This document shows positions 1 through 9,538 of a stretch of DNA of 64,000 nucleotides, in pieces. Source of the stretch: Chrysophaeum taylorii (Eukaryota > Sar > Pelagophyceae > Pelagomonadales > Pelagomonadaceae); assembly GCA_029834535.1 (NCBI GenBank), contig JAQMWT010000686.1, forward strand, positions 62,001-126,000. Reading direction: 5' to 3'. The position numbers and the translations under genes were made by a program. Under the pieces are notes generated by a model. It was given only the letters and a program-made list of their open reading frames with translations, searched no databases and was not told the origin of the DNA. Each line of letters opens with the position of its first letter. The stretch's first letter is position 1.

Positions 1-8
1 AGTTCCAG

Positions 9-2153
9 GTGTTTATGGCGCCGGTTTTTCGAGGGGACGCGGACGAGTTCCGGCGGCAGAACTGGTCGATCACGAGCTGGATCGATGCGTTCCGGAACGT
101 ACGCGCGAAGTCTCGCCTCGTCCTCGTCGCCGACGCTCCGGAAGTGGTCGAGTATTCTCGGTCTCGCGATTTGCCTTACGTTTGCGTGACCAGAACGCCC
201 TTTGGGCCACCGCGATTCGACGAGATTTTGAAGACGATGCACCGGAGCCTGAAACGCGGGGTCGTCGCCTACGTGAACGCCGACATCTGCGTGCCGCGCG
301 AAGGGCAGCACCGGTCGGGGAGGTCGTCGATCGAAAAAATCCTCGAGTTGCAAATCCCGGAGGACCAGCAGGCCCCCGTGCAGACCGAATGGGGGCGTTT
401 CGAGAAGGTTCCCGGCGGCGGGAAGAACGCGGACTGGCTCGCGGTGGGGCGTCGCGTCGATTTGTCGGGGTCCACGGCGACGGTACACAAAGGAGGCGGT
501 TACGATTTTTGGGCGTGGAACGTCCATCCCGGGTGCAGACCGCTGCTCCCGTTTCGGATCCCGCCGTTCCGCGTCGCGAGACCAAACTTCGACAACTGGT
601 TTTTGTCGGTGTCGATCAGCGTCGGGTTCCGGCACGTGATCGACGCGACGACGGCCTTCGTCACGCTCCATCGCGAGCACGAAAGATATTTTAGCGACGA
701 CAGGAAAAAGGGCAAGTCGTCGGGGGGGATGAAGAACTACTACGCGAGCGGAAACGTCGACGCCTACATCAACCTCCACATGGCCTTCCGGCACTACACG
801 GATGTTCGCACGGGCCGCAACTATACGTACGGCTGGACGCACGGGACGACCTGCGAGGCGCCGTTCTACCTCGGCGCTTCGTGGACCGTCGAGCGCCGCG
901 CGATCCGGAGCAACTTCAACTGCACCCCTTGCTATCTGCCTCCGTCCCTCGAGTGTCCGACGGACGGCGTCGGCGAGTATCTGGGCGAGGACTGGGGCCG
1001 CGCGATCGTCGACCTCTGGACGGCCAAGACCCGCGAGAGTGCGTACCGCGGGCTCTTGATCCCGGGAAAGCGCTCCAACGACATCAACGTCGTCCCCGCC
1101 AAGCTCCGAGCCTTCTACGAGGCGGCGACCGAGCACTGGCCCTACACCATGGAAGCGATCCTCGAGAAGAGAGCGACAAACCCTGGCAAAATCGTCGTGC
1201 TGATAAGCGCGAACGTCGCGGCTCGAGACTTCGCTTCGAATTTCCACTGCAACATGCAACGCATCGGCGTCGACCACCACGTCCTCGCGGCGATGGACGA
1301 CGACATCTATCATTGGGCTGTCTTGAACGCGATCCCCGTCTTCCACGCGGGGTCTATCGTCCCCGAAATCGAAACCAACGCGACCGTCTTCGACGCGAGG
1401 GATTTCGAACACTCGACCAAAGACGTCAACTACCGCATCATCACCAAAGTCAAGAGCCTTGTGGTCTTGGAGGTCCTCAAGGCAGGCTACCACGTCCTCT
1501 TCTCCGACATCGACGTCATCTGGATCCGGAACCCCCTCAGTTTCTTCGCGCGCGCGCTCCTCGTCGTCGATAGGCCCGCGATGTACGTCCAGGCCAACGC
1601 GCCCATGATTCTCCCGCCATCCCTCGATACCACCATCGTCTTCAACTTCAGCGACACCGTCTCGAGGCTCAAGCACGAGGAAGACTGCACGAAGCGAAAC
1701 AGGCTCAACTCGGGCCTCTACTTCGTCCCGGCGACCGACGCCGGCATTTCCGCGTTTCGCCACATCACGATCGACGCGCAAAATCACCCCGACAAGTCAG
1801 AACAGCCCTCCTTCCAACGAGCTCTCTGCCTCACCCACGGCCGCAAAATCGCCGACGATGCCTGCTTGTACCAAAAGGGCACCTCCGCCGAACTCTACGT
1901 CTACGCCCTCCCCCGCCTCCAGTTCGCCACCGGCGCCGTCTTCACCTCCCCCCGCGACCGCCTCATCTTCCAAGCCAACGCCCACACGGCCCTCGACATC
2001 TCGCCGCCCATCTACGCCCTCCACTACAACTACATCGAGGGCGGACCCCAAAAAAAAGCCGCCATTACCAACCAGCAATTTTGGTTCCTCGATTCCGAGG
2101 GTTACTGCCGTTTCCCAAAACATCCTAATAAGAACTTCCGAAAAGAAGCTTGA
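9..2153 (+). CDS. Nucleotide-diphospho-sugar transferase-like glycosyltransferase (5' end uncertain)
   Basis: A 714-residue reading frame with a C-terminal glycosyltransferase domain of the nucleotide-diphospho-sugar transferase type (PF03407-like). Its hallmark is a D-x-D in SDIDVIWIRNP near residues 500-502, which in this family binds the metal and sugar nucleotide. After it come an NSGLYF segment and a tail containing LHYNY. The N-terminal half also looks GT-A-like: YVNADI near residue 90, a GGGYDFWAWN stretch near 165 and an FDNW motif near 190. It may be a second, diverged transferase domain. The frame is open to the left edge, and bases 3-8 (ttccag) look like a splice acceptor just before the first codon given here. 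The true start, and any signal anchor for the Golgi, therefore probably lie outside the window. The sugar donor and acceptor cannot be told from sequence. Confidence 0.75.
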   Translation: MFMAPVFRGDADEFRRQNWSITSWIDAFRNVRAKSRLVLVADAPEVVEYSRSRDLPYVCVTRTPFGPPRFDEILKTMHRSLKRGVVAYVNADICVPREGQHRSGRSSIEKILELQIPEDQQAPVQTEWGRFEKVPGGGKNADWLAVGRRVDLSGSTATVHKGGGYDFWAWNVHPGCRPLLPFRIPPFRVARPNFDNWFLSVSISVGFRHVIDATTAFVTLHREHERYFSDDRKKGKSSGGMKNYYASGNVDAYINLHMAFRHYTDVRTGRNYTYGWTHGTTCEAPFYLGASWTVERRAIRSNFNCTPCYLPPSLECPTDGVGEYLGEDWGRAIVDLWTAKTRESAYRGLLIPGKRSNDINVVPAKLRAFYEAATEHWPYTMEAILEKRATNPGKIVVLISANVAARDFASNFHCNMQRIGVDHHVLAAMDDDIYHWAVLNAIPVFHAGSIVPEIETNATVFDARDFEHSTKDVNYRIITKVKSLVVLEVLKAGYHVLFSDIDVIWIRNPLSFFARALLVVDRPAMYVQANAPMILPPSLDTTIVFNFSDTVSRLKHEEDCTKRNRLNSGLYFVPATDAGISAFRHITIDAQNHPDKSEQPSFQRALCLTHGRKIADDACLYQKGTSAELYVYALPRLQFATGAVFTSPRDRLIFQANAHTALDISPPIYALHYNYIEGGPQKKAAITNQQFWFLDSEGYCRFPKHPNKNFRKEA

Positions 2154-2166
2154 TAATTAATTATAC

Positions 2167-2197
2167 CCTTATTATTATTATTATTATTATTCCGTTG

Positions 2198-2231
<34 letters not shown>
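2167..2231. repeat. (ATT)n then (CCAG)n microsatellites
   Basis: A run of TTA/ATT units (about 2168-2191) is followed by about eight CCAG units (about 2199-2231). They fill the spacer between the glycosyltransferase stop and the start of the PX-domain gene. Confidence 0.9.
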
Positions 2232-2275
2232 AAGATGCTGTCGGAAACACGAAACCCGCGTTTTCGTCGTGGGTT

Positions 2276-3220
2276 ATGCAGGATGAGGTTGGGGTCGTGG
2301 TTTGCGGGCGGTGGGCGAGGTCGCTCATCGATTGCTGGTGCGCGCGGTACCGCGGCGAGCGCGAGGGTAAGTTGGGTCGCGTGGTGTTGGGTGCGGGGAA
2401 AGCGGGGAAAAAGACCGTGCGCGTAACCGCGTGGGACGTCTCGGGGACCGCGAGGTCGTTGCTTCCGATGTGGGCCCGGCGGTGCGACGTGCTCGTGGTA
2501 CTCCGCGGCGCCCCTCTGGCTATTCTCGAGGAGATGCTGCCGTCGACCCACGCGCTGGTCGTGGTGGCGATCGTCGATGCCGTGGCGCGGTTCGCGCCGT
2601 CGAGCGCCGAATTGAGGCGAGAGATGAGCTCGCGCGCGATGGTGTATTGCGAAGTGTCGGCGAGCGACTTCGAGTTTAAGTGCGGGGAGCTGCTCGAGGT
2701 CCTCGTGGCGCGGCGGCTGGGCCACCTCCGCCTTTTGTTGGACGTTAAAGTTCCGCGGTACGCGGCCGTCGAGGACCGCGATAGGGTTGCCAAGGTGGCG
2801 TACTTCGAGGTCCGTTGTGCCTTTGTGCCGGCCGTGCTTCACGACAACGACCTCGGCTGGGCGACCCCCCGGCGGTACCGCGAGTTTGAGGGGCTGCGAG
2901 ATTCGCTGGGCTTTCCGACTTTGGGGTTCCCGCCGCCGCGACGCTCTTTGGATACGCTACTCGCGCGCGCGGGGTGGCTCCAGGACGACCGGTTCCTCGA
3001 CCAGCGGCGCCAGGACCTCGAGACCTGGCTCCGCTCGCTCCTGGACGCCCAACCCCTGACCATCGCGGCCACCAGAGCCCTCCTCGACTTTGTGGACCCC
3101 TCGGCCCAGCTGAGGGACATCCTCGCCCGGGCCCGAACCCACAATCTCGACGCCCTCCGAGCCCTCTTCTGCGAAAACGACGACGACGAAAACGAAAACG
3201 ACGACGATTTTTGCCCTTGA
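2276..3220 (+). CDS. PX-domain protein with a degenerate Rab-like GTPase domain
   Basis: About 314 residues from the ATG at 2276. I chose this start because the upstream frame is only translated microsatellite. Residues 1-140 follow the Rab/Ras layout: a hydrophobic first strand (VGVVVCG), a WDVSG motif near residues 53-57 in the place of the Rab WDTAGQ box, then CDVLVVL. There is no GxxxxGK[ST] P-loop, so nucleotide binding is doubtful. Residues about 155-270 resemble a PX phosphoinositide-binding domain: RRYREFEGL near residue 199, a PPPRRS segment, and RFLDQRRQDLETWLRSLL, matching the R-R-x-x-L-x-x-W-L helix of sorting nexins. The end is an acidic D/E/N tail. The expected role is endosomal membrane association. 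The pseudo-GTPase plus PX arrangement is unusual. Confidence 0.6.
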   Translation: MQDEVGVVVCGRWARSLIDCWCARYRGEREGKLGRVVLGAGKAGKKTVRVTAWDVSGTARSLLPMWARRCDVLVVLRGAPLAILEEMLPSTHALVVVAIVDAVARFAPSSAELRREMSSRAMVYCEVSASDFEFKCGELLEVLVARRLGHLRLLLDVKVPRYAAVEDRDRVAKVAYFEVRCAFVPAVLHDNDLGWATPRRYREFEGLRDSLGFPTLGFPPPRRSLDTLLARAGWLQDDRFLDQRRQDLETWLRSLLDAQPLTIAATRALLDFVDPSAQLRDILARARTHNLDALRALFCENDDDENENDDDFCP

Positions 3221-3255
3221 CGAGAGGTGTCTGTCTGTCTCCAGGCAGGGTAAGG

Positions 3256-3846
3256 ATGAGCGTATTTGGCGTGTTCGCCGAGCTCGATGGCGTGCCGACG
3301 GCGGCCTTCGAGAAACTCGCGACCTTGAGCCTCGCGCTCGTTGCGAAGGACCCGCGGGTCTCGGAGCGCGACGTCGAGGCTCTGTACGAGTCCCTGGGGG
3401 GCGAGGGCCTCGCGAAGCGCAGTTACGCAGGACTCGCCGCCCTCGCCGCCGACATGGCACGGCTCGACGCGGGGGCGTCGCAGGTCGTTTCGAGTCTCGA
3501 GGAGAACGGCCTCACCGACAGCGCGAAGATCGGGTTTTTCGGGGCAGCCTTCGAGCGGGCGAAGCCCGCGATTCGACTGGAGCTCGACGCGACGCTCGGG
3601 GTCGTCCTCCCGAAGCTCGTCGACATCGACTGGCGGCTCGATTACGTCGTTCGTTCGAGCGACGACGGCCCCGCCGTTCCGGTCTACTACGTCACGCTCC
3701 ACGTGGCTTCGGAGAACAACGACACGATCGACCTCGCGCTCTCCGTCGAGCAAATGCAGGACCTCCTCTTAACCGTCCGCGACGCCAACCACCAAGCAGC
3801 CCGTCTTGGGGCTGCTGCCGCCGCGGTCGCCCCATCATCTACGTAG
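3256..3846 (+). CDS. COMM-domain protein, COMMD3-like
   Basis: From the ATG at 3256 the product is 196 residues, close to the usual COMMD3 length (about 195). Upstream in-frame sequence is arginine-rich and antisense to the preceding gene, so it was excluded. The C-terminal COMM domain spans about residues 121-187. It begins LVDIDWRLDY, contains a VYYVTLHV strand and ends with VEQMQDLLLTVRDA, which fits the COMM signature of a W-R-x-D strand and a terminal leucine-rich helix. COMMD proteins assemble with CCDC22/CCDC93 in the Commander complex for endosomal cargo recycling. The gene starts 35 bp after the upstream stop and converges on the sulfatase, with 36 bp between stops. Confidence 0.75.
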   Translation: MSVFGVFAELDGVPTAAFEKLATLSLALVAKDPRVSERDVEALYESLGGEGLAKRSYAGLAALAADMARLDAGASQVVSSLEENGLTDSAKIGFFGAAFERAKPAIRLELDATLGVVLPKLVDIDWRLDYVVRSSDDGPAVPVYYVTLHVASENNDTIDLALSVEQMQDLLLTVRDANHQAARLGAAAAAVAPSST

Positions 3847-3877
3847 AGGAGGGAGGGAGGGAGGGAGGGAGGGAGGT
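3846..3877. repeat. (GGGA)n microsatellite
   Basis: GGGA/GAGG repeats occupy almost the whole 36-bp gap between the convergent COMMD3-like and sulfatase stop codons. Confidence 0.9.
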
Positions 3878-3882
3878 ACCTA

Positions 3883-5441
3883 CTATGAGGTGGAGCAGAC
3901 GTCGTCGAAGAGGGCGCAGAGCGACGCGTTGAGGTCGCGGATCAGCTTAGGGTCTGCGGCGTTCGCGATGTTGCGGGTCTCGACGTCGAAGGCGCCCGTC
4001 CCGCAGGTCCCGTCGTCGTCGGTGTGGTTGTACAGCTCGATCGCGACCTGCGTGCGCGGCGCGAGCGCGTCGCCGTCCCACTCGAACCACGCGGTGAACC
4101 GCCAAGTCTCGTTGCGGATCGAGTACCCCATGTGCGTGAAGAGCTCGCGAGGGACGTCGTTGCAGTCGTTCAGGTACCAGAGCGGGTAGCTGCGGTTCAC
4201 GTAGTAGTTGTCGTTGTAGTTCTCGCCGCCCACGCATCTCGGAAACTGCGAGCGAGCGAATACCGTCGTAGAAGAAGAGGAGGAAAAGAGGTCGCGACCA
4301 GCCAGCGGGGCGGTCTCGTTTGCGACGAAGCTGATGTCGATGCCGGCCAGGGCCGCTAGCGTCGGGTACAGATCGACGAGTTCGACGGGGTCCGACCGGG
4401 TCGCGGGCTCCAAGAGTCCTTTCGCCCGGATCATCAGAGGCACGCGAACCTGCGATTCATTATTCTTCTTCTTCTTCTCGCTCCTACCACAACAGGAAAA
4501 AACAACAACATACATACCGAGTTTTCGAAATTGGTGAACTTCTCCCACTCGGCACCGTCGCCGAGATGCCAGCCGTGATCGCCGAAGAGAGCGACTATCG
4601 TACGGTCGTCGTCGGAAATTAGGTCCAACAATTTCCCGACCTGGGCGTCGACGAAGGCGACGCTGCTGTAGTATCCGCGACGCCAGGCGATCTGACATTC
4701 TACGGGGTACGGCGTCGCGGGGCCCATCGCCCCCGCGCCGCCGCAGGCGTCGACGTCGGCAAACCGCGAAAATTCAGAGTACGGCACGTGAAACGAGAGC
4801 GCGGGCGCGTCGATGGGCGCCGTCTGGAGCGGCGAGACCCCGGGATCTTGCGAGCTCAAGTATTCTTTCGGAAATCGCCACTGGAGGTGGGGCTTGCGAA
4901 AACCAGCGGCTAGAAAGTACGGCCGGGTCGCGTTCTTCAAAAGGTCTCCGAGACGGACCGAAATCTGCGTATCTTCAAAGTCGGACGCGTTCTGCGAATC
5001 CACAGCGCACCACGTCGTGTTCCCCGGACACGTCGGCTCCGACGGATACAGCCACTCCTCCCACGAGGTGTTGTTCATCCGGTCGTCCCAGCTACGCGGC
5101 ATGTCCCAGTACGGCGGGAGATTCTCGTGGAAGACCTTGCCGGCGCCGACGGCGTCGTAGCCGTTTCTCTTAAACGCGCCGGGCAAGGTCGTCCAGTCGG
5201 GGCCAACTTCCCGGAAGTGATCGATAAACTGCCACGCTTTGGTCTGATCTGGGCTCCGGCCGCTCAAGAACGAATTTCTACTCGGGGCGCAGAGGGCCTG
5301 CTGCGCGTACGCCGACCGGAACACGACGCTCTCCTCGGCCAGTTTCGTCATCGCGGGCGCCGTCGTGTGGTTGCATCCGTACGCCGGGAGCTCGGGCCTC
5401 AGGTCGTCGAGGATGATCACCACGACGTCGCGAAGCCGCAT
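3883..5441 (-). CDS. Type I sulfatase, iduronate-2-sulfatase-like (two exons)
   Basis: Exon 1 is 5441-4518 and exon 2 is 4449-3883, giving about 496 residues. Key features are the N-terminal metal-binding VVVIILDDLRPE (D12, D13), the formylglycine motif C-A-P-S-R at residues 51-55, where Cys51 would be converted to formylglycine, GKVFHE near residue 100, and FGDHGWHLGD near residue 285. Splicing out the 68-bp GT-AG intron joins TNFENS to VRVPLMIR, which matches the iduronate-sulfatase order TNFE...RVPLM. The family removes sulfate esters from polysaccharides, and in an alga this could mean sulfated wall or mucilage glycans. The modelled protein starts directly at the catalytic core with no signal peptide, so a short upstream leader exon may be missing. 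The gene is divergent from the kinase gene, with 83 bp between start codons. Confidence 0.85.
4450..4517 (-). other. 68-bp GT-AG intron of the sulfatase gene
   Basis: On the minus strand the donor is GTATGT and the acceptor is ATCGCAG. Removal keeps frame and restores family sequence across the junction; reading through would insert a nonsense stretch. Confidence 0.85.
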
Positions 5442-5524
5442 GCTGGATGATAATGAGGGTAGTAGTAGCGGTTTGTGGTTGCATAGAACGGACCGATGCG
5501 CGCTTATTAGAAGGGAGGGAGAGT

Positions 5525-6423
5525 ATGTGGCGACAGCTGTTTTCGAGTAGTGCTCCGCCGAAGAAGCACGAGGCCCCGAGGTCCGAGGGGCCCGCGGCGC
5601 CTCCCCGGGGACTCAAGGAGGTCATCGAGTTCGTGCAGGCGCGGCGGGCCGCCGGCGAGGAACCCGTGGCATCGAGTTCGTCGTCCTCCTCCTCCTCCTC
5701 CTCCTCGAAGCGGGTTCCCTCCTACGTGACGGACGCCCTCGGGCCGGGGTGGAAGTTGCGAGGGGGTCTCGGAAGCGGGGCGTACGCCAAGGTGTTCGAG
5801 GCGACGTGGGTCGGGGTCGAGGGCGCCGCTCCCTCGAGCCTGTTCCGGCAGGCGAACCGTCCGGCTCCGTCTTCGTCCTTATCGTCCAAAAAAAAGAGCG
5901 TGTTGTGCGCCATCAAGGTCATGCGGGACGTCGACATGGAGTCCTGGGAGATTTCGAGGAGATTCGTGCGAGAACTTTTAATTCTTCGGAGGCTCCGGGC
6001 GGTCGAGGGCGTCGTCTCGCTCTACGGCTGCTCGACGCCAAAGTCGTCGAGCAGTCGCCATCGTCGCGACCTCTACTTGTGGTTCGAGGCCTGCCTGACC
6101 GACTTTCGGCAGCTGACGAAGATGGACGTCTTTTTGCAACTCGGCGACGCGCGACGACTGCTGCGCGAATTGCTTCTCGCTCTCGCGCACATGCACGCGA
6201 ACGACATCATTCACAGAGACATTAAGCCTGCCAATCTCCTACTCCACGCCGACGCGAGCCTCAAGGTGTGCGACTTTGGCTTGGCGCGGGTCGTGCCGCC
6301 GGCGCCGCCCCCCCAGAAACCCGCGCCCCGCAAGGACAAGTCCCCCGCCGCCGCGCGCGGAATGCTCGAGCCCGAGCTCTTCGACCACCCGCCCGACGCC
6401 GACGTCGACGAAAACCACCACTC

Positions 6424-6457
<34 letters not shown>

Positions 6458-7553
6458 TCAAAGGCGCCGGCGGCCACCACCGCCAAGACCGCGCGCACCA
6501 ACAACGGCGGCGACGACAACTCGTCGAGCTCGGGCTCGTTGTGGTCATTCCCGAGCTTTGGGTTCGACGGGCACCCGCCCGCGCCCGACGCCAAAGACAC
6601 GGACCAGCTGCTGCAGCAGCAGCAGCAGCGGCCGACGAGCCTGCCGACGGCCGAGGTGGTGGCCAAGCCTGCCGCGAACGGAAAGGGCCTGAGTCGGTCG
6701 GCCTCGAAAAAAAAAGTGGCCTTCACCTTGGAGGGCGACGGGTGCGAGGACGCGACGACCGTCGAGGAGGCGACGACCGTCGAGGACAAGCTCCCGGCGC
6801 GGGCCGAGCTGCGACGCATGTACACGGAGCACGTCGTGACACGATGGTACAGGGCCCCCGAGCTCGTGCTCCTCCAGCCCTACAACGGCGCCGTGGACGT
6901 GTGGGCCGCCGCGTGCGTCTTCGCCGAGTGCTTCCTCGGAACGTGCTCCGAGGTGTGCGCCGACCGACGCGACCGACGACCGCTCTTTCCCGGGAGATCG
7001 TGCTACCCGCTCTCGCCCATGGGCACGAGCCGCGACGGCTGGCACCAGAAAAACGACCAGCTCCAGGCGATATTCAACGTCAGGGGCACCCCGAGCCTCG
7101 CCGAAATCGACGCTTTGGAGAACGACTACCGCGGCATGAAGGCCTACCTCCGGCGCCTCGCCAAGGTCGACAAAACCCCTCTAGAGCGCGTCTTTCCCGC
7201 CGCCGACCCAAAGGCCCTCAACCTCCTCGAGCAGATGCTCGCCTTTTCCCCCGAAAGACGCGTCGCCGTCACCGACGCCCTCAACCACGCCTACTTCGAC
7301 GACGACAAGAAAGTCATCACCCTCGAAGACGGCGTCTACGGCTACGATTGGTCGCCCATGAGTCGTCGCTCCAACTCGGACGCGAGACCCTCCCACGCCG
7401 CCCTCGGTCCCGCCATGTCCCAGCTCGAGGACGACGAGGCCTGGGAGCGCGTGGCGCAGCACGAGGCCGACGCCGACATGTCGCGCGTTCTCTGGAAGTT
7501 GGTCGACTGTTTCCCGTCGGAGCTTTCGGCCGACGGCGGCCTCGTGCAGGCCA

Positions 7554-7587
<34 letters not shown>

Positions 7588-7804
7588 CCAGGGTTCCGAC
7601 GGCGCGCCGGACCCGCGGCCCTCCTCCTCGCACAGCGTCCCCGCCCGCTCCTCTTCTTTTCTCAAACGGCGCGCCAAAAACCTCTTCCCTTCGCAATGGT
7701 GCTCCAACTTCCTCGACCGCGATCACCGCTCTTCTACGTCTTCCGCCGCCGCCCCCGCCGCCTCCTCCTCCTCCTCCTCCTCCAAGAAGGCGCAGAGGAA
7801 GTGA
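5525..7804 (+). CDS. Atypical MAP-kinase-like Ser/Thr kinase with T-E-H activation motif
   Basis: 759 residues from the ATG at 5525; an upstream ATG lies 6 bp from the sulfatase start and is less likely. Kinase landmarks are a glycine loop GSGAYAKV (83-90), catalytic CAIKV with Lys131, HRDIKPAN (230-237) and DFGLA (250). A low-complexity insert of about 170 residues rich in A, S, P and Q separates DFG from the activation segment, YTEHVVTRWYRAPEL (T434-E435-H436). The T-x-Y site of ordinary MAPKs is T-E-H here, comparable to the T-S-H of Plasmodium Map-2. RPLFPGRSCYPLSP and the FNVRGTPS helix also fit that protist MAPK group. Poly-Ser (50-61) and poly-Asp (from about 679) tracts flank the domain, and the C-terminus is Ser-rich. 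It is presumably a cytosolic or nuclear signalling kinase. Confidence 0.85.
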
Positions 7805-7818
7805 GTGATTTTTGTTCT

Positions 7819-7890
7819 TCACGCACGCACGCACGCACGCGCGCGCGCGACCCCCCACCCTACGACGACGACGACGACGACGACGACGTG
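7819..7890. repeat. (CACG)n and (GAC)n microsatellites
   Basis: Between the convergent kinase and SPT4 genes lie CACG/CGCG units followed by about nine GAC units. No gene is visible in the 258-bp spacer. Confidence 0.85.
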
Positions 7891-8062
7891 CCTCCTCCTT
7901 CGTTCGCAACAACAATGACAGCTACGAACGGTCCCGGGGTGAGGACTTGCCCTTCTTGGATACTTATTTTCTTCGCCGCTTCCGCGATCAACCTTCTCCT
8001 TCTCGTCACAACAACAAGAACCCTCCCTCGCCTCTTGTTGTTGTTCTCTTCTTACGTAGTAG

Positions 8063-8551
8063 TCACTCATTCTGCTGCTCCTCCTCTTCCGCCGCCGCTG
8101 CAGGTGCCTCTTCCTCGTCGTCGGTGGCACCACCTTCCTGTAATAATTGTTGTTGTTGTTGTTGTTGTTGTTCTAGTCCCTGGTCCTCTGGGAGCTTGGT
8201 CGCGCGCGCGGTCAACTGAAGATCTTGGAGCATCGCGTCGACTTCATCCGGGAGTACCCCGAAGATCCGGAGGGCGTAGATCCCCGGGTAGAAGGAGGTC
8301 AGACCCTCCCACCGCGCGACCCACGAGTCCTCGGGTTTCATCATCGAGAACATACCCTCGAAGTCGCTCGTAGTACATCGCTCTACGCGGTCTTGCCGTT
8401 CGGGCAGTTCCAAAAACGGACAGTTCTCGCACCCGTGCTCGTAAAACTGGTTGAAATTCTTGATGAGGCCGCACCGCAGGCACGACCGAAGACCCTGCAT
8501 ACTCGTCGGCGTCTCGCAAAAGTCCACGGCATCGGGTTCCTCGTCACCCAT
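8063..8551 (-). CDS. SPT4: Transcription elongation factor SPT4
   Basis: 162 residues. The N-terminal C4 zinc finger has Cys24, Cys27, Cys41 and Cys44 in LRSCLRCGLIKNF...GCENC, and it is followed by SDFEGMFSMMKPEDSWVARW and FYPGIYALRIFGVLP. This is the complete SPT4 fold, which pairs with the SPT5 NGN domain to form DSIF on RNA polymerase II. The family is normally about 110-120 residues. The extra C-terminus is a poly-Gln run, from a (TTG)n repeat at about 8147-8173, followed by an acidic Ala/Glu tail. It is divergent from the next gene, with 56 bp between start codons. Long opposite-strand frames over this locus are shadows. Confidence 0.93.
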   Translation of the reverse strand: MGDEEPDAVDFCETPTSMQGLRSCLRCGLIKNFNQFYEHGCENCPFLELPERQDRVERCTTSDFEGMFSMMKPEDSWVARWEGLTSFYPGIYALRIFGVLPDEVDAMLQDLQLTARATKLPEDQGLEQQQQQQQQLLQEGGATDDEEEAPAAAAEEEEQQNE

Positions 8552-8607
8552 ACTTTACCCTACTCTACGTGTACTCACGAAAGAAAGACCCTAGAAATCG
8601 AATTCCG

Positions 8608-9027
8608 ATGGCCCACTTCGCATCTCAAGGCTTCCACCACCCAGGCGGCATCGGCGACGAGGAGTTCGATGCCCTCAAGCGCGAGGACGATAAAGACCCC
8701 CCCGAGGGCGTCGTCTACCGCGTCATCTCGATGCCAAGCTTCTTGCCATTGCCCTACGTCACCTTCACCCAGTACTCGACCTGTTTTGCCCACAACATCG
8801 ACGCCTACGTCGCCCACGGCTGGAAGGACGAGGGCTTCGAGGCGATGACAGAAAAAATGTGCATCGACTGGATCAACACCAAGCCCGACTGCAGCCTCGA
8901 GAGAGTCTTCAAGAACAACCCCGACCTCGTCGAGAAACTCAAGCGCGCCAAACCCGTCAACCTCGCCGCGCGCCGCCAACAACACCACGAGAACCAACTG
9001 CGACGCGGCAAGTATGTCTCCTCGTGA
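8608..9027 (+). CDS. Small conserved-looking protein of unknown function
   Basis: 139 residues from the ATG at 8608. I do not recognise a family. The protein begins MAHFASQGFHHPGGIGD and has a central hydrophobic/aromatic segment (SFLPLPYVTFTQYSTCF), then an acidic helix region, WINTKPDCSLERVF, and a basic Gln/His/Arg-rich end. Codon use is GC-rich and biased like its neighbours, which supports a real gene. It shares a 56-bp divergent spacer with SPT4, so a bidirectional promoter is likely. The leading 39 bases of open frame upstream of the ATG are probably untranslated. Confidence 0.55.
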   Translation: MAHFASQGFHHPGGIGDEEFDALKREDDKDPPEGVVYRVISMPSFLPLPYVTFTQYSTCFAHNIDAYVAHGWKDEGFEAMTEKMCIDWINTKPDCSLERVFKNNPDLVEKLKRAKPVNLAARRQQHHENQLRRGKYVSS

Positions 9028-9040
9028 TGTGACGCGATCT

Positions 9041-9085
9041 GGTTTGGTTTGGTTTGGTTTGGTTTGGTTTGGTTTGGTTTGGTTT
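9041..9085. repeat. (GGTTT)9 pentanucleotide repeat
   Basis: Nine perfect GGTTT units lie 14 bp after the stop of the small orphan gene, in the 3' region or terminator position. Confidence 0.95.
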
Positions 9086-9325
9086 GATGATGGGGGTTCA
9101 TAGTCAGTCAATCAATATTTACTATATCAAAATCATATATGATCACGCGAGTGACAATCGCCCAGAGCGGCACTCGTTACGGTGGTGGTGGTGTGTGTGT
9201 TCGGCGGCGTCGATCTGCTGCTGAGGAGCGCGCGCATCCCGGGATCGATCGATCGATTGATGGACGATGTCCATACATATCTCCGGCGGGATACAAAAAC
9301 AAGGGGTTGCTCTCGACCTTGTCGT

Positions 9326-9367
<42 letters not shown>

Positions 9368-9538
9368 GCTCCAAAAACACACGGGCAAGGGCAGACGGAA
9401 GGCTCGTCGTCGGCAAAGCAAAATTGTTGTTGTTGTCGCGTGCTGCGCACCAAGGAGCGGCCGCTTCGCGTCATCTCGAAAAACAGAAAGCACGCGTCGC
9501 ATACGGTCGGTCTGGAACGCGCGGCGGCGGTTCCTTCT
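9086..9538. other. Intergenic spacer with a (CAGA)n repeat
   Basis: This stretch holds the shared 3' flank of the orphan gene and the PARP-finger gene, a GATC-rich patch near 9245 and about nine CAGA units at about 9327-9368. I see no gene in it. Confidence 0.6.

Noticed and set aside
6268-8373. 701-codon plus-strand open frame
   Set aside because: It is an Arg/Pro-rich shadow of the MAPK-like gene in another frame and then overlaps SPT4 antisense; GC-rich DNA yields such frames.
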